DNA from: Microcaldota archaeon
GTDB taxonomy: Archaea > Micrarchaeota > Micrarchaeia > Micrarchaeales > Micrarchaeaceae
Assembly (NCBI GenBank): GCA_027365215.1
Contig: DAHXNT010000003.1
Coordinates: 1 to 24,231 of the forward strand
Direction: 5' to 3'
DNA length: 24,231 bases
The position numbers and the translations under genes are program-made. The notes under the pieces were generated by a model. The model made no database searches. It saw nothing but the letters and a program-made list of their open reading frames with translations, and was not told the origin of the DNA. Positions within the stretch are counted from its first letter, which is position 1, and each line of letters begins with the position of its first letter. Positions 1-6,706 of the stretch are shown in pieces.

Positions 1-2
1 CG

Positions 3-608
3 GACTTTATTTACTATACAAATCCACTGAAAAGTATATTAGAAATCTCGGATACCAGGGCGCTCAAAAGCTTAAGGTTAAAAGTTACAAGCGAAGGTGG
101 AAGGAAGGAAATGCTGAATGAATTTTCATTAAGCATAAGGAGTACTACAACAGATAATCTATTTGGAGGTATAATCGAGGAGCCATATAGTGATCAATTT
201 AGGAACCTTGAGTTAAAACTAAAGGAAATAATAAAAAGCAAATGTGATACATCTGAGGATAAGGAATGGCTGAAAAGGGTAGTTGACCAAACAACATATG
301 AAAGAGCGCTCAAGAACATTGGTAAAAGGGGCATCAACGGAAAGGAAAATGCGTATCTTGGTTTGGATTTAGGTCAATGTGTTCCAATAATAAAAACAAA
401 TATAGAGAAATTTTCAGCGATATTTGTTGGGAATAAAGATTTCCAATTCACTAAGAAGGAAGATTTTGTACATGCCTTAGACTTTGTTACGAGAACAAGG
501 AATGAGGTATTACATCCAGTACCAGGTGCAAAAATTAAGCCGTTCGATAAAAAAAGACTTGACGTCGAGCTAGAAAGTATAGACAAATGCATAGAGAATT
601 ATCGGTAG
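3..608 (+). CDS. HEPN-domain protein (Swt1-like), 5' end outside window
   Basis: The reading frame is open to the left edge of the window, with 36 codons before the first internal ATG at 111, so the protein is cut at its N-terminus. The visible part is about 200 residues, mostly helical and charged. Near its C-terminus is TRTRNEVLHP, which contains R-N-E-V-L-H, the RX4H signature of HEPN domains. The preceding LGLDLGQCVPIIKTN and IFVGNKDF stretches resemble the HEPN domain of Swt1-like proteins. HEPN domains are often RNases or RNA-binding modules in toxin-antitoxin and defence loci; that role here is inference. The DNA is markedly AT-rich compared with genes after 1 kb, which suggests it was acquired. 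Family-level assignment is moderate and the full domain architecture cannot be seen. Confidence 0.6.
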   Translation, partial: DFIYYTNPLKSILEISDTRALKSLRLKVTSEGGRKEMLNEFSLSIRSTTTDNLFGGIIEEPYSDQFRNLELKLKEIIKSKCDTSEDKEWLKRVVDQTTYERALKNIGKRGINGKENAYLGLDLGQCVPIIKTNIEKFSAIFVGNKDFQFTKKEDFVHALDFVTRTRNEVLHPVPGAKIKPFDKKRLDVELESIDKCIENYR

Positions 609-670
609 TATAATGAAATAAAGATAAGTGGACTTAATACTAAGGAAAACCTTTTAAAATAATCAACCAA

Positions 671-772
671 ATGATTAAGATGGATAAAAACAATGAACCA
701 AAAAGGATAAGGATAAATCCAAAAGTACTTGCTTGGCTGATAGAAAATGATGGTAGGGACGCGCGAAACTGA
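671..772 (+). pseudogene. Truncated start of an HTH/ImmA-IrrE-like protein
   Basis: A TATA-like TTTTAAAAT (about 653-661) sits just upstream of ATG codons at 671 and 680. The frame then runs only to a TGA at 770-772, giving 30-33 residues. The text RIRINPKVLAWLIENDGRDA resembles the conserved start of XRE/ImmA-IrrE type regulators, which commonly begin with an INPxVLxW motif. The remainder of such a protein (HTH and HExxH protease) is absent, and the homologous text stops close to where the tRNA-like region begins. I read it as a gene fragment at the end of an integrated element. It could instead be a genuine small protein, because the promoter looks intact. Confidence 0.4.
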
Positions 773-890
773 ACCGTGCGTGCTTATAAAGCTTGTTTGG
801 GAAATGCTACTGTTCAGAAAGCTGGAATTGTTTATGTTTGGTTTCGGTGTTTTTAAGGTGCTAGGACGAAGCTAGAAAAAGACGGCAAAC
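773..890 (+). other. Non-coding spacer between gene fragment and tRNA fragment
   Basis: No convincing ORF was found in this stretch. A TATA-like CTTATAAAG lies near 782-790 and another T/A-rich stretch near 848-856. No tRNA-Glu 5' half, which should begin close to GCTCCCT, is visible here. The stretch separates the truncated regulator from the tRNA-Glu 3' fragment. Confidence 0.3.
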
Positions 891-949
891 TCGGTCAAGG
901 ACATGGGGCTTTCAACCCCAGAACTCGGGTTCAAATCCCAAAGGGAGCA
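891..949 (+). other. Orphan 3' portion of a tRNA-Glu(UUC), probable attachment site
   Basis: Positions 904-920 form a perfect 5-bp anticodon stem (TGGGG/CCCCA) with loop CTTTCAA, anticodon UUC (911-913). The T arm follows, with loop TTCAAAT at 930-936. Its stem TCGGG/CCCAA has one clear C-A mismatch. The 3' acceptor strand AGGGAGC is at 942-948, with discriminator A at 949. Upstream, only the D-loop remnant CGGTCAAGGAC (892-902) is tRNA-like, and no 5' acceptor strand complementary to AGGGAGC is present. Archaeal integrases often target tRNA 3' halves and leave such a displaced copy at the far end of the element. AT-rich DNA immediately to the left fits that reading. A split (trans-spliced) tRNA half is a less likely alternative. 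Confidence 0.6.
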
Positions 950-1019
950 TCTATTCTTCGAAGGAGCGGAAATAACAAGCAACTTTAAATCCCAAGCTCA
1001 CGGCTCCGTAGGCAAGGAG

Positions 1020-1052
1020 AAAAGAAAGAAAAGGTGCGCCATTGTGGCGCAC
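1020..1052 (-). terminator. Hairpin plus U-rich tract downstream of the membrane protein gene
   Basis: GTGCGCCA (1034-1041) and TGGCGCAC (1045-1052) are perfect inverted repeats around a 3-nt loop. Read on the minus strand, after the gene that ends at 1073, the hairpin is followed by a T-rich pyrimidine tract (complement of 1020-1033). This is the arrangement of an intrinsic-type terminator. Confidence 0.55.
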
Positions 1053-1072
1053 GAAAGAACCGGACAGGAGCG

Positions 1073-1444
1073 TTAGCTCTTGCCCTCGTAGGTTATCGAC
1101 GCGCCTATGAAGGATATCACGAATCCAACAAGCGTCGCGATGAACCACGTGTTGCCATACGTAAGCGCTATCAGCGCGAAGCTCGTGCCGATAGTTGCGC
1201 ACATCGCCCCATAAGCCGCCATCGCTGCCCGTCCCATGACGTTAGCGAAGCTGAGAATGAATAGGCTTATTGATCCGATGGCGGCAGCCGCGTATAGCAG
1301 TGGCAGCCATAGATTTGCTGCGCTCCAGCCGCTGTTCATAAACTGTCCGTGCACCACGCCGAAGGCTATAGCCAGAAAGATCAGGCTGCCTATCAGCTCA
1401 AGCACGAAAGCAGCTATGTTGTTGCCTCCTTTGCTTTTTGCCAT
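1073..1444 (-). CDS. Small four-helix membrane protein, paralog A
   Basis: This 123-residue protein has four hydrophobic segments separated by short loops: about 11-31, 43-63, 70-90 and 97-117. I do not recognise a named family. It aligns end to end with the product of the next gene upstream on the same strand (1550-1924). Shared features are GSLIFLA in helix 1, LW-PLL in helix 2, LFI-SFA-VM-R in helix 3, and YGN followed by helix 4. The ATG at 1444 was chosen over the GTG at 1453 because it aligns with the paralog's start (MAK/MAR). A TATA-like TTAAAAAG lies about 32-40 nt upstream. A hairpin terminator follows the stop. Likely an integral membrane protein made from its own promoter; function unknown. 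Confidence 0.7.
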   Translation of the reverse strand: MAKSKGGNNIAAFVLELIGSLIFLAIAFGVVHGQFMNSGWSAANLWLPLLYAAAAIGSISLFILSFANVMGRAAMAAYGAMCATIGTSFALIALTYGNTWFIATLVGFVISFIGASITYEGKS

Positions 1445-1549
1445 TTTTACCACTGATATACCCTTCGATGGGAAGCTTTTTAAGGCTAACTAAGGGGTTT
1501 GACGTCTGATGTATAAAATATGAATGCGATGAAATTGGAATACTGCGCG

Positions 1550-1924
1550 TTATATGATCCAGTATCGCACAGATCCGGCAAGCAGCAGGGCGAATCCTAT
1601 GGCCGTAGCTGCAAGGAAATAGTTGTTGCCGTACATGAGCGGCAATAGCGTCACTGCCGCAACCGCCGCCACCATGGCGTTGAGGTGCGAGAGCCTTGCC
1701 CCCCTCCACATTACGTCAGCGAAGCTTATGATGAACAGGACTATAGAGGAGGTGACTGCCGCCGCGAAGAGCAGGGGCACCCACAAAAGCGCGGAGTTCC
1801 ACGCAGTCAGGCTGGTTATGTAAGTGCCGCCGAAAGCTATGAAAAGGTCGGCGAGGAAAATCAGGCTGCCCGTCATGTGCAACACGAACGACATTTCGCT
1901 GTACTCTCCTCGTATCCTAGCCAC
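1550..1924 (-). CDS. Small four-helix membrane protein, paralog B
   Basis: This 124-residue integral membrane protein has four predicted helices and is a tandem paralog of the gene at 1073-1444. Both have the pattern helix 1 with GSLIFLA, helix 2 with LWVPLLFAAA, helix 3 with LFIISFADVM, then YGN and helix 4. The start is a GTG at 1924; the only in-frame ATG lies ten codons inside and would remove the MARIRG start that matches the paralog. A good TATA box (TATAAATA on the minus strand, 1975-1982) precedes it. The two genes are about 100 nt apart, each with promoter-like sequence, so they may be transcribed separately. No enzymatic motif is visible and the function is unknown. Confidence 0.7.
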   Translation of the reverse strand: MARIRGEYSEMSFVLHMTGSLIFLADLFIAFGGTYITSLTAWNSALLWVPLLFAAAVTSSIVLFIISFADVMWRGARLSHLNAMVAAVAAVTLLPLMYGNNYFLAATAIGFALLLAGSVRYWII

Positions 1925-1974
1925 GCAACCACTCTATCCTATCCATCTTACTTACATTACTAATACAAAAGAAA

Positions 1975-1982
1975 TATTTATA
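1975..1982 (-). promoter_or_regulatory. TATA box for paralog B
   Basis: Minus-strand TATAAATA lies about 50 nt before the GTG at 1924. Transcription would start near 1950 and leave a leader of about 25 nt. Confidence 0.55.
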
Positions 1983-2015
1983 GACCTGATGCCCGCCCTT
2001 CAATCCGCCGACGGA

Positions 2016-3137
2016 CTACGCAGTCCCGTACCTGCGCGAAGATTCTCCGCTTATGTCGTACTCCCTGCCGCGCCATGTGATGCTCTTCATGCGGCTCGCA
2101 ACGATGAGGTTCGCCATGTACATGAAAGGGCTCAGCGTGAAAGCCACGAGCGTGCCTGCGCTGGCGTCCCTCGACCTCTGGTACGCCTTGGCAAGCCCTA
2201 TCGCGTAAGGCGCGAGCAGCACGAGGAAGAAGGGTGTGTACAGCAGCGCTAGCGCTATCCCCGAAAGGAAGAGCAGTATGTTCGCCGCGTAGAAGGTCAA
2301 GCCGTAGTGGAGCACCTTCCTGTTTCCGGCTATCGAGAGCGCGGCCTGCCTGTTCGACCACTCCCACAGGCTCGCGAAGCTCTCCTCGCAGTTGACTGTT
2401 GCCCCTGCTTTCCTGCAGTATCCTATTCCGAGCCCCTTCGCCTTCGCTATCCTGGTTATTGCTATGTCGTCGGATATCATACTCTTGAAGTACGACATTT
2501 CGCTCTTTCCGTCAACGAGCTCCCTCCTGAACGCGAGGGAGCCGCCCCACCCGAACCTTGTTCTCTCGGATTCCATGAGGCCCAATCCGACAAATCCCCA
2601 TACTGTCTTCATCCTGCTCCAGAAGCCCTTCATCGGCCTGAAGTACGGGAAGGTAGTCGATATTCCTGTGTCCTTATCGGAAAGGGGCGCGACCAATTCC
2701 GACAGCCACTTCTTGTCGACATGGACATCGGAGTCGAGTATCACATAAATGCCATACCCCTTCTTCTCCTCAAGCGCGGTAGCTATCGCCCTTACCTTTC
2801 CGCTGCCCTTGCCATCATCTCCATCAGACACCATTATGCCGATGCCGGAATCCCTAAGCACAGGGATGCTCTCGTCGTCCATGCTGTCTACTATGGCAAC
2901 CGCATCGTAATCGCGATAGCTCTGGTGCATTGCCGAGGCGATGTTCTCCTTCAGCGTTATGTCCCTGCCCCTGCACGGTATCATGACCAGCGTTTTCGGG
3001 CCGGTATCCATTACTTCGGCCGTGCCGCGTTTCCCCTTTGTACCGTCGAAAATGCCTGCGGAAAGCAGCACAAGGCCGAGGTCCACAAGTAGAAGGAGGC
3101 TTACGAATATGTCATACAGTATTGCAGATGCATCCAT
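2016..3137 (-). CDS. Membrane-anchored family-2 glycosyltransferase
   Basis: This 373-residue protein begins with one membrane helix (about 7-29). A GT-A domain follows, from VMIPCRGRD (51-59). It has a DSM aspartate (84), the metal-binding DSD (135-137), the catalytic-type SDD (222-224) and a WSNRQ motif (260-264) in the place of Q/RxxRW. Two or more C-terminal helices follow (about 277-310 and 335-350). This is the layout of processive or ceramide-glucosyltransferase-like GT2 enzymes, which transfer sugar from a nucleotide sugar to a lipid or polysaccharide at the membrane. Acceptor and sugar cannot be told. The ATG at 3137 was chosen because the longer open frame (to 3368) runs antiparallel-phase through hjc and looks non-coding. 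It starts 6 nt after the hjc stop, so the two are probably co-transcribed. Confidence 0.85.
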   Translation of the reverse strand: MDASAILYDIFVSLLLLVDLGLVLLSAGIFDGTKGKRGTAEVMDTGPKTLVMIPCRGRDITLKENIASAMHQSYRDYDAVAIVDSMDDESIPVLRDSGIGIMVSDGDDGKGSGKVRAIATALEEKKGYGIYVILDSDVHVDKKWLSELVAPLSDKDTGISTTFPYFRPMKGFWSRMKTVWGFVGLGLMESERTRFGWGGSLAFRRELVDGKSEMSYFKSMISDDIAITRIAKAKGLGIGYCRKAGATVNCEESFASLWEWSNRQAALSIAGNRKVLHYGLTFYAANILLFLSGIALALLYTPFFLVLLAPYAIGLAKAYQRSRDASAGTLVAFTLSPFMYMANLIVASRMKSITWRGREYDISGESSRRYGTA

Positions 3138-3142
3138 ACAGA

Positions 3143-3523
3143 TCAGAGCAGCATGGAGATGTAACGGCCTATCTTCAGCGCGTTCTTCCGCGTTATCGTG
3201 TAGTTCTTCTCCGCGAACGACATCTCCTCGGGCTTTATCAGCAGCCACGGCTTGCCGTTCATCCTCCAGGCGACGAACGTCTTCATGTGCGTGTTCTTCT
3301 CCCATTCCTTCAGCGATTCGAACCTGTTGGGCTCTATCGTCAGGCTGGTGGATTCCCACGCCTTGCACTCGAACGCGTAGCCGTCGCCGTCCTTTACCGC
3401 TATCACGTCGGGGCTGAGCGAGCTGACCCCGCTGCCCGCGGCTCTCATCACCGAGTAGCTTGCGCTGTGGAGCATGTCTATGAGCTCTCGTTCGGTCCTG
3501 GCGCCCTTGGTATACCTGGTCAA
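3143..3523 (-). CDS. hjc: Holliday junction resolvase Hjc
   Basis: This 126-residue protein matches archaeal Hjc in length and motifs. The N-terminal KGARTEREL has the catalytic glutamate (E11), RAAGSG is at 27-32, SPDVIAV carries the metal-binding Asp39, and FECKA carries Glu52-x-Lys54, the PD-(D/E)xK nuclease core. It cleaves four-way DNA junctions during recombination and fork repair. The start is a TTG at 3523; no ATG or GTG lies in frame between it and the promoter-like TTTTTAAAG (about 3552-3560), about 30 nt upstream, so the message may be leaderless. It sits 54 nt after a Hef-type helicase gene on the same strand, which fits a recombination-repair unit. Confidence 0.93.
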   Translation of the reverse strand: MTRYTKGARTERELIDMLHSASYSVMRAAGSGVSSLSPDVIAVKDGDGYAFECKAWESTSLTIEPNRFESLKEWEKNTHMKTFVAWRMNGKPWLLIKPEEMSFAEKNYTITRKNALKIGRYISMLL

Positions 3524-3577
3524 CCTATCACTTATACAAATACCTACAAACTTTAAAAATGATTACGCGAAACGACG

Positions 3578-5152
3578 TCAGAAAAGTCTCTTTTGTGCGT
3601 CCGCACCCGCGGCCGCGCCCGCAGACCTCGCCTCTCTTCTCGCAATCTGCTCCTTTATTATCTCGACGTTCTCCTTCATCCTCTTCTCCCTCATCGCCGA
3701 TATGAGGAGGTACCTCTCGTCCTTCGTCTTCCTGGTGACCATGATGTATATCTCACCGAACTTCATCCTACCTGCCCTCCCCTTCCTCTGTATGTTCCTT
3801 ATCTCGCTCGGCACGGGCTCGTAGAATATCACAGCATCGACAGCGGGTATGTCGAGGCCCTCCTCGCCTATGGATGTCGCCACAAGCACCTTGAACTCCC
3901 CCTTCCTGAACTTCTCTACGGTATCCCTCTGGTCCGCGTTGGTCACGCCCTCCTTCTTGCCCACGAACGGCATCGCGCTTATGCCGTTTGCCCTTAGCAT
4001 CTGCACCAGCCTCTTTATTGTCGACCTGTATTGCGCGAATATTATCACGCTCTTTCCGGCCATCTGCCTCCCGACCATCTCCATGATCCTGGCCGCCTTG
4101 GGGTGCTCCTCGTCGGCCTCGAGCGCCTCGTTGGCAAGCCGCATCGCCTCGCCAATATCCCTGTTGGAGAGTATGCTGTTCAGCGCCCTGCCTTTCTTCT
4201 CCTTCTCCTGCAGGGACTTCATGTATGCCGTGAAGGGATATATGCCCTCGGTCGTGAGAAGGTCGTACGCATGCGACAGGTACAGCACGAACATGTAGTC
4301 GAACAGGTTGATGAACTTGAACTTCTGCGCCTCTATCCTGTCTATGCTCCTGCCTATCTCTATGAGCCTGCCCCTCGGCATGGTCTCGAAGTCAACATAC
4401 GGGCTCATCCCGTGGCTGTACAGGTTGGAGAGATGCTCGTTTATCGCAGGCTTGATGAGGTATGCAATCTGGCTTATCGTCTGGCCCATGTCTACATATA
4501 TGGTGTTCGTCCTCTTGCCCATGACATACGGCGCGACGTCAGAATCGTTCGACACCCTTATCTCTATGTTGCGTATTCCGAGCGTGTTGACCAGCGCCTT
4601 TATCTTCGCGGAGCCGCTTCCCGGCGACGCGGTGAGCCCGACTATCTGAATGCCGCTCTCGTTGCACTCGTTCGCTACATACGTGTACGCATACCTGCCG
4701 ACCGCCTTGTGGCACTCGTCGAATACCACTATGCCGTATTCGTCCAGCGACATGCGGCCAGCCTTGAGGTCGTTGGCGATCGTCTGCGGCGTTGCGACGA
4801 CGACCCTGGCGGCCTTCTCCATCTCCTTCCTCTTCTTGCCAATGCTGCTGCCTGTCAGCAGCACGAGGTAGTTCGGATCGACGTTCAGCATCTTCCCGAG
4901 CGAGTCGTAGTGCTGCTCGCTGAGGGGCTTCGTGGGCGCGAGTATCAGCGCCTTCCTGCCTTCGTACAGGGCCTTGGCTATCGCGAAGATGGCAATCAGC
5001 GTCTTCCCGAGCCCGGTAGGCAGTATCACCAGGGTGTTGCTGCCCCGGAACACGCTCTTTATGATGTTGAGCTGGTAGGCCCTGGGCTCCATCGTGCCGG
5101 TATTGACCAGGCTTGAGTAGGGATCCAATTCCTTCCAGTCGTTCAGCGCCAT
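3578..5152 (-). CDS. Hef/FANCM-type DNA helicase lacking a nuclease domain
   Basis: This 524-residue superfamily-2 helicase has Walker A PTGLGKT (45-51), DECH (145-148), TASPG (174-178), a helical insertion typical of the Hef/FANCM/MDA5 group (about 225-345), and a second RecA domain with SIGEEGLDIP (427-436) and QRKGRAGR (455-462). This group remodels stalled replication forks. Euryarchaeal Hef usually continues into an XPF/ERCC4 nuclease and HhH domain; this protein ends after the helicase with a short basic and Ala-rich tail. A separate nuclease (Hjc) follows directly. A minus-strand TATA (about 5176-5182) lies about 27 nt before the ATG, which suggests a leaderless transcript. Helicase identity is certain; Hef-group placement is very likely. 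Confidence 0.93.
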   Translation of the reverse strand: MALNDWKELDPYSSLVNTGTMEPRAYQLNIIKSVFRGSNTLVILPTGLGKTLIAIFAIAKALYEGRKALILAPTKPLSEQHYDSLGKMLNVDPNYLVLLTGSSIGKKRKEMEKAARVVVATPQTIANDLKAGRMSLDEYGIVVFDECHKAVGRYAYTYVANECNESGIQIVGLTASPGSGSAKIKALVNTLGIRNIEIRVSNDSDVAPYVMGKRTNTIYVDMGQTISQIAYLIKPAINEHLSNLYSHGMSPYVDFETMPRGRLIEIGRSIDRIEAQKFKFINLFDYMFVLYLSHAYDLLTTEGIYPFTAYMKSLQEKEKKGRALNSILSNRDIGEAMRLANEALEADEEHPKAARIMEMVGRQMAGKSVIIFAQYRSTIKRLVQMLRANGISAMPFVGKKEGVTNADQRDTVEKFRKGEFKVLVATSIGEEGLDIPAVDAVIFYEPVPSEIRNIQRKGRAGRMKFGEIYIMVTRKTKDERYLLISAMREKRMKENVEIIKEQIARREARSAGAAAGADAQKRLF

Positions 5153-5175
5153 GCAATCCCATTGTCAGAGAAGGA

Positions 5176-5182
5176 ATATATT
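5176..5182 (-). promoter_or_regulatory. TATA box for the Hef-type helicase
   Basis: Minus-strand ATATATT is centred about 27 nt before the ATG at 5152. That spacing predicts transcription beginning at or next to the start codon. Confidence 0.5.
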
Positions 5183-5230
5183 GCATGACGGTCTCTGCGA
5201 TGCGGGCAAAGGCAGCGCCCGTTAGGTGCT

Positions 5231-5240
5231 TATTTATATT
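5231..5240 (+). promoter_or_regulatory. TATA box for tRNA-Phe
   Basis: TATTTATATT lies about 30-39 nt before the 5' end of the tRNA at 5270, the usual archaeal spacing. The T-rich ATTTTTATTA directly after the tRNA is a likely terminator. Confidence 0.6.
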
Positions 5241-5269
5241 TTGCCTAAACAGAATATAGCGCGAATTAT

Positions 5270-5362
5270 GCCGCTGTAGCTCAGTGGGATGGTACGTTAT
5301 CCACACTAAAGAGCGTCCGGCTGAAGACCGGAATGTCGTCGGTTCAAATCCGGCCAGCGGCA
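5270..5362 (+). tRNA. tRNA-Phe(GAA) with a D-loop intron
   Basis: The acceptor strands GCCGCTG (5270-5276) and CAGCGGC (5355-5361) pair fully, with discriminator A at 5362 and no encoded CCA. The D stem is GCTC (5279-5282) and GAGC (5311-5314). The anticodon stem is TCCGG/CCGGA (5316-5320, 5328-5332) around loop CTGAAGA, anticodon GAA, hence phenylalanine. The T stem is GTCGG/CCGGC with loop TTCAAAT (5343-5349). The unspliced D loop is 28 nt. Removing 5289-5309 yields the canonical D arm GCTC-AGTGGGA-GAGC and a 72-nt tRNA. This is a complete gene with an unusual intron position. Confidence 0.95.
5289..5309 (+). other. 21-nt tRNA intron in the D loop with a canonical BHB motif
   Basis: The sequence folds into a textbook bulge-helix-bulge. 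The outer helix is the D stem (5279-5282 with 5311-5314). The central 4-bp helix is AGTG (5283-5286) with CACT (5304-5307). The two 3-nt bulges are GGA (5287-5289) and AAA (5308-5310). The inner helix is TGG (5290-5292) with CCA (5301-5303), closed by an 8-nt loop. Cutting after the second base of each bulge removes 5289-5309 and joins G20 to A21. The archaeal splicing endonuclease recognises this fold. The location is noncanonical; most archaeal tRNA introns follow position 37. Confidence 0.88.
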
Positions 5363-5462
5363 CATTTTTATTACAAAGCGGGCCCTTTCTCTCTGCCTCC
5401 GCAAAGTATTATATCATTTGAGAGAAAAATACCTGAATAAAGCGTGAAGTGGGTGGTGCAAG

Positions 5463-6689
5463 GTGCTGTTCGGCAGGCGTGAGGAAACCTTGGAAGTAAG
5501 CGCGGACAGGCTTGAAGCGTTTCAGCGCGAGCTGTTCGAGCACGATACCGAGAAGGCAGTCTCGCAGGGCGCTAATTCCTTGAACAGGCTGCAGAGAGGG
5601 CTAGACCTGTTCTCGCACGCCATCGAAACGCTCAGCTCGCACACCGGCACTCCCGATGAGGAGTACATAGGAAGGACAAGCGTAGGGGTGGCGAGCGACC
5701 AGAAGCGCAATTATGAGATGGCGCTCAGGAACGCGCTGGCGTCGCTGAGGGAGGAGCTTGCCCGCAATGACGACGAGACAAGATACGAGAGGCTTCAGAG
5801 GGAGAAACTCTCGTTCGAGTCGTTCATCTCGAAGCTCCTTTCGATCAACTCCAACTTCAAGCTGGTGGTTCTGGGCTACTCGGCGCAGATGGGCGCGTTC
5901 AAGAAGGCGTTCTCAGCCATAGAGAAGGGCGTCAAGGAGTTCGGCACCACATTGGAAAAGGGAGCGGAGCAGCTCAAGCAATACGCCGCGCTCAATTCCA
6001 GGATCGCGCGCTTCCAAGCGCTCAGGGAGGAGCTCCGTGCCATCTCCGACACGACCGCGAACGCATCCGACGCGGAAGTGAGCGTAAGGGAAAAGGAGAG
6101 CGCATCGGCTTCAGCATCCCAAGTGGAAACGAAGAGGGCGGAGCTTAGCAGGAAGATGTCCGTGGTGGCCTCGCATGCGGACAGGCTCTCCAGCAGCCTG
6201 GGAGATCTGCTGCTGCCTATAGAGCGCGCATCGCGCAAGTTCGACCATGACGCAAAAAAGGGGCCGAAGCTTGGCGATTACGTAACGGACCCTTATTCGA
6301 AGAGCTGGAATGTGGCCGAGAGCGCAGAGTTCCAGACTCTCCTGAAAGGCCTGAGGAAGAGCATCATGGAGGGGAAGGTAGACATGAAGAACAGTGAGGG
6401 AATCGCAGCGCACATAGACCTGATAATGGAATCTGACATTGCGGGCTTGGTGGGCGAGATCAAGGCGATAAGGTCGGAGCAGGACTCGATAAAGGAGGAG
6501 ATAAGGTCGTGCGAAGACGAGATCCGCATGCTCATGTCCAGAGCCTCGTCCAGCGATTCCGTGCTTGCGGAGCGCGCGAAAATGCTGGAGAACAAATCGA
6601 AGTTGGAAGCCGAGACGAACAGTGCAATGCTGGAGATATCCAGGCTTTTCTACGAGATCTACAAGAAGCAGATAAAGATAATCGATTGA
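5463..6689 (+). CDS. Coiled-coil protein of unknown function
   Basis: This is a 408-residue soluble, highly charged, Ala/Ser/Glu/Lys-rich protein. It has long helical stretches with heptad-like spacing, about 90-250 and 330-400, and no membrane helix or signal peptide. No known enzymatic motif is visible. The centre (about 255-300) is the most divergent from coiled coil (KKGPKLGDYVTDPYSKSW). The start is a GTG at 5463 preceded by a GGTGGTG-type ribosome binding site. It stands alone between tRNA-Phe and tRNA-Gly. Coiled-coil architecture would fit a structural, chromosome-associated or cytoskeletal-like role, but nothing in the sequence decides this. Confidence 0.8.
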   Translation: MLFGRREETLEVSADRLEAFQRELFEHDTEKAVSQGANSLNRLQRGLDLFSHAIETLSSHTGTPDEEYIGRTSVGVASDQKRNYEMALRNALASLREELARNDDETRYERLQREKLSFESFISKLLSINSNFKLVVLGYSAQMGAFKKAFSAIEKGVKEFGTTLEKGAEQLKQYAALNSRIARFQALREELRAISDTTANASDAEVSVREKESASASASQVETKRAELSRKMSVVASHADRLSSSLGDLLLPIERASRKFDHDAKKGPKLGDYVTDPYSKSWNVAESAEFQTLLKGLRKSIMEGKVDMKNSEGIAAHIDLIMESDIAGLVGEIKAIRSEQDSIKEEIRSCEDEIRMLMSRASSSDSVLAERAKMLENKSKLEAETNSAMLEISRLFYEIYKKQIKIID

Positions 6690-6706
6690 GAGATTCGAGT
6701 AGGAAA

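Noticed and set aside
851..890. Missing 5' half of tRNA-Glu hidden behind a D-arm intron
   Set aside because: No sequence complementary to the acceptor AGGGAGC and no D-stem 5' strand is found in the 120 nt upstream.
3138..3368. N-terminal extension of the glycosyltransferase frame by 77 codons
   Set aside because: It overlaps hjc in another phase and reads as low-quality Glu/Arg/His text; the membrane helix begins right after the ATG at 3137.
3578..3610. PCNA-interacting (PIP) box at the helicase C-terminus (QKRLF)
   Set aside because: The motif ends at the stop and lacks the two aromatic residues at the required spacing after Q.
4031..5116. 361-codon plus-strand open frame
   Set aside because: It is the antisense shadow of the Hef-type helicase: Arg/Leu/His/Val-rich text with no motif, produced by high-GC codons on the other strand.
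5295..5310. Alternative 16-nt intron in tRNA-Phe
   Set aside because: It gives a foldable tRNA with a 12-nt D loop, but the junctions do not fall in a BHB, whereas 5289-5309 gives a perfect one and a canonical 7-nt D loop.
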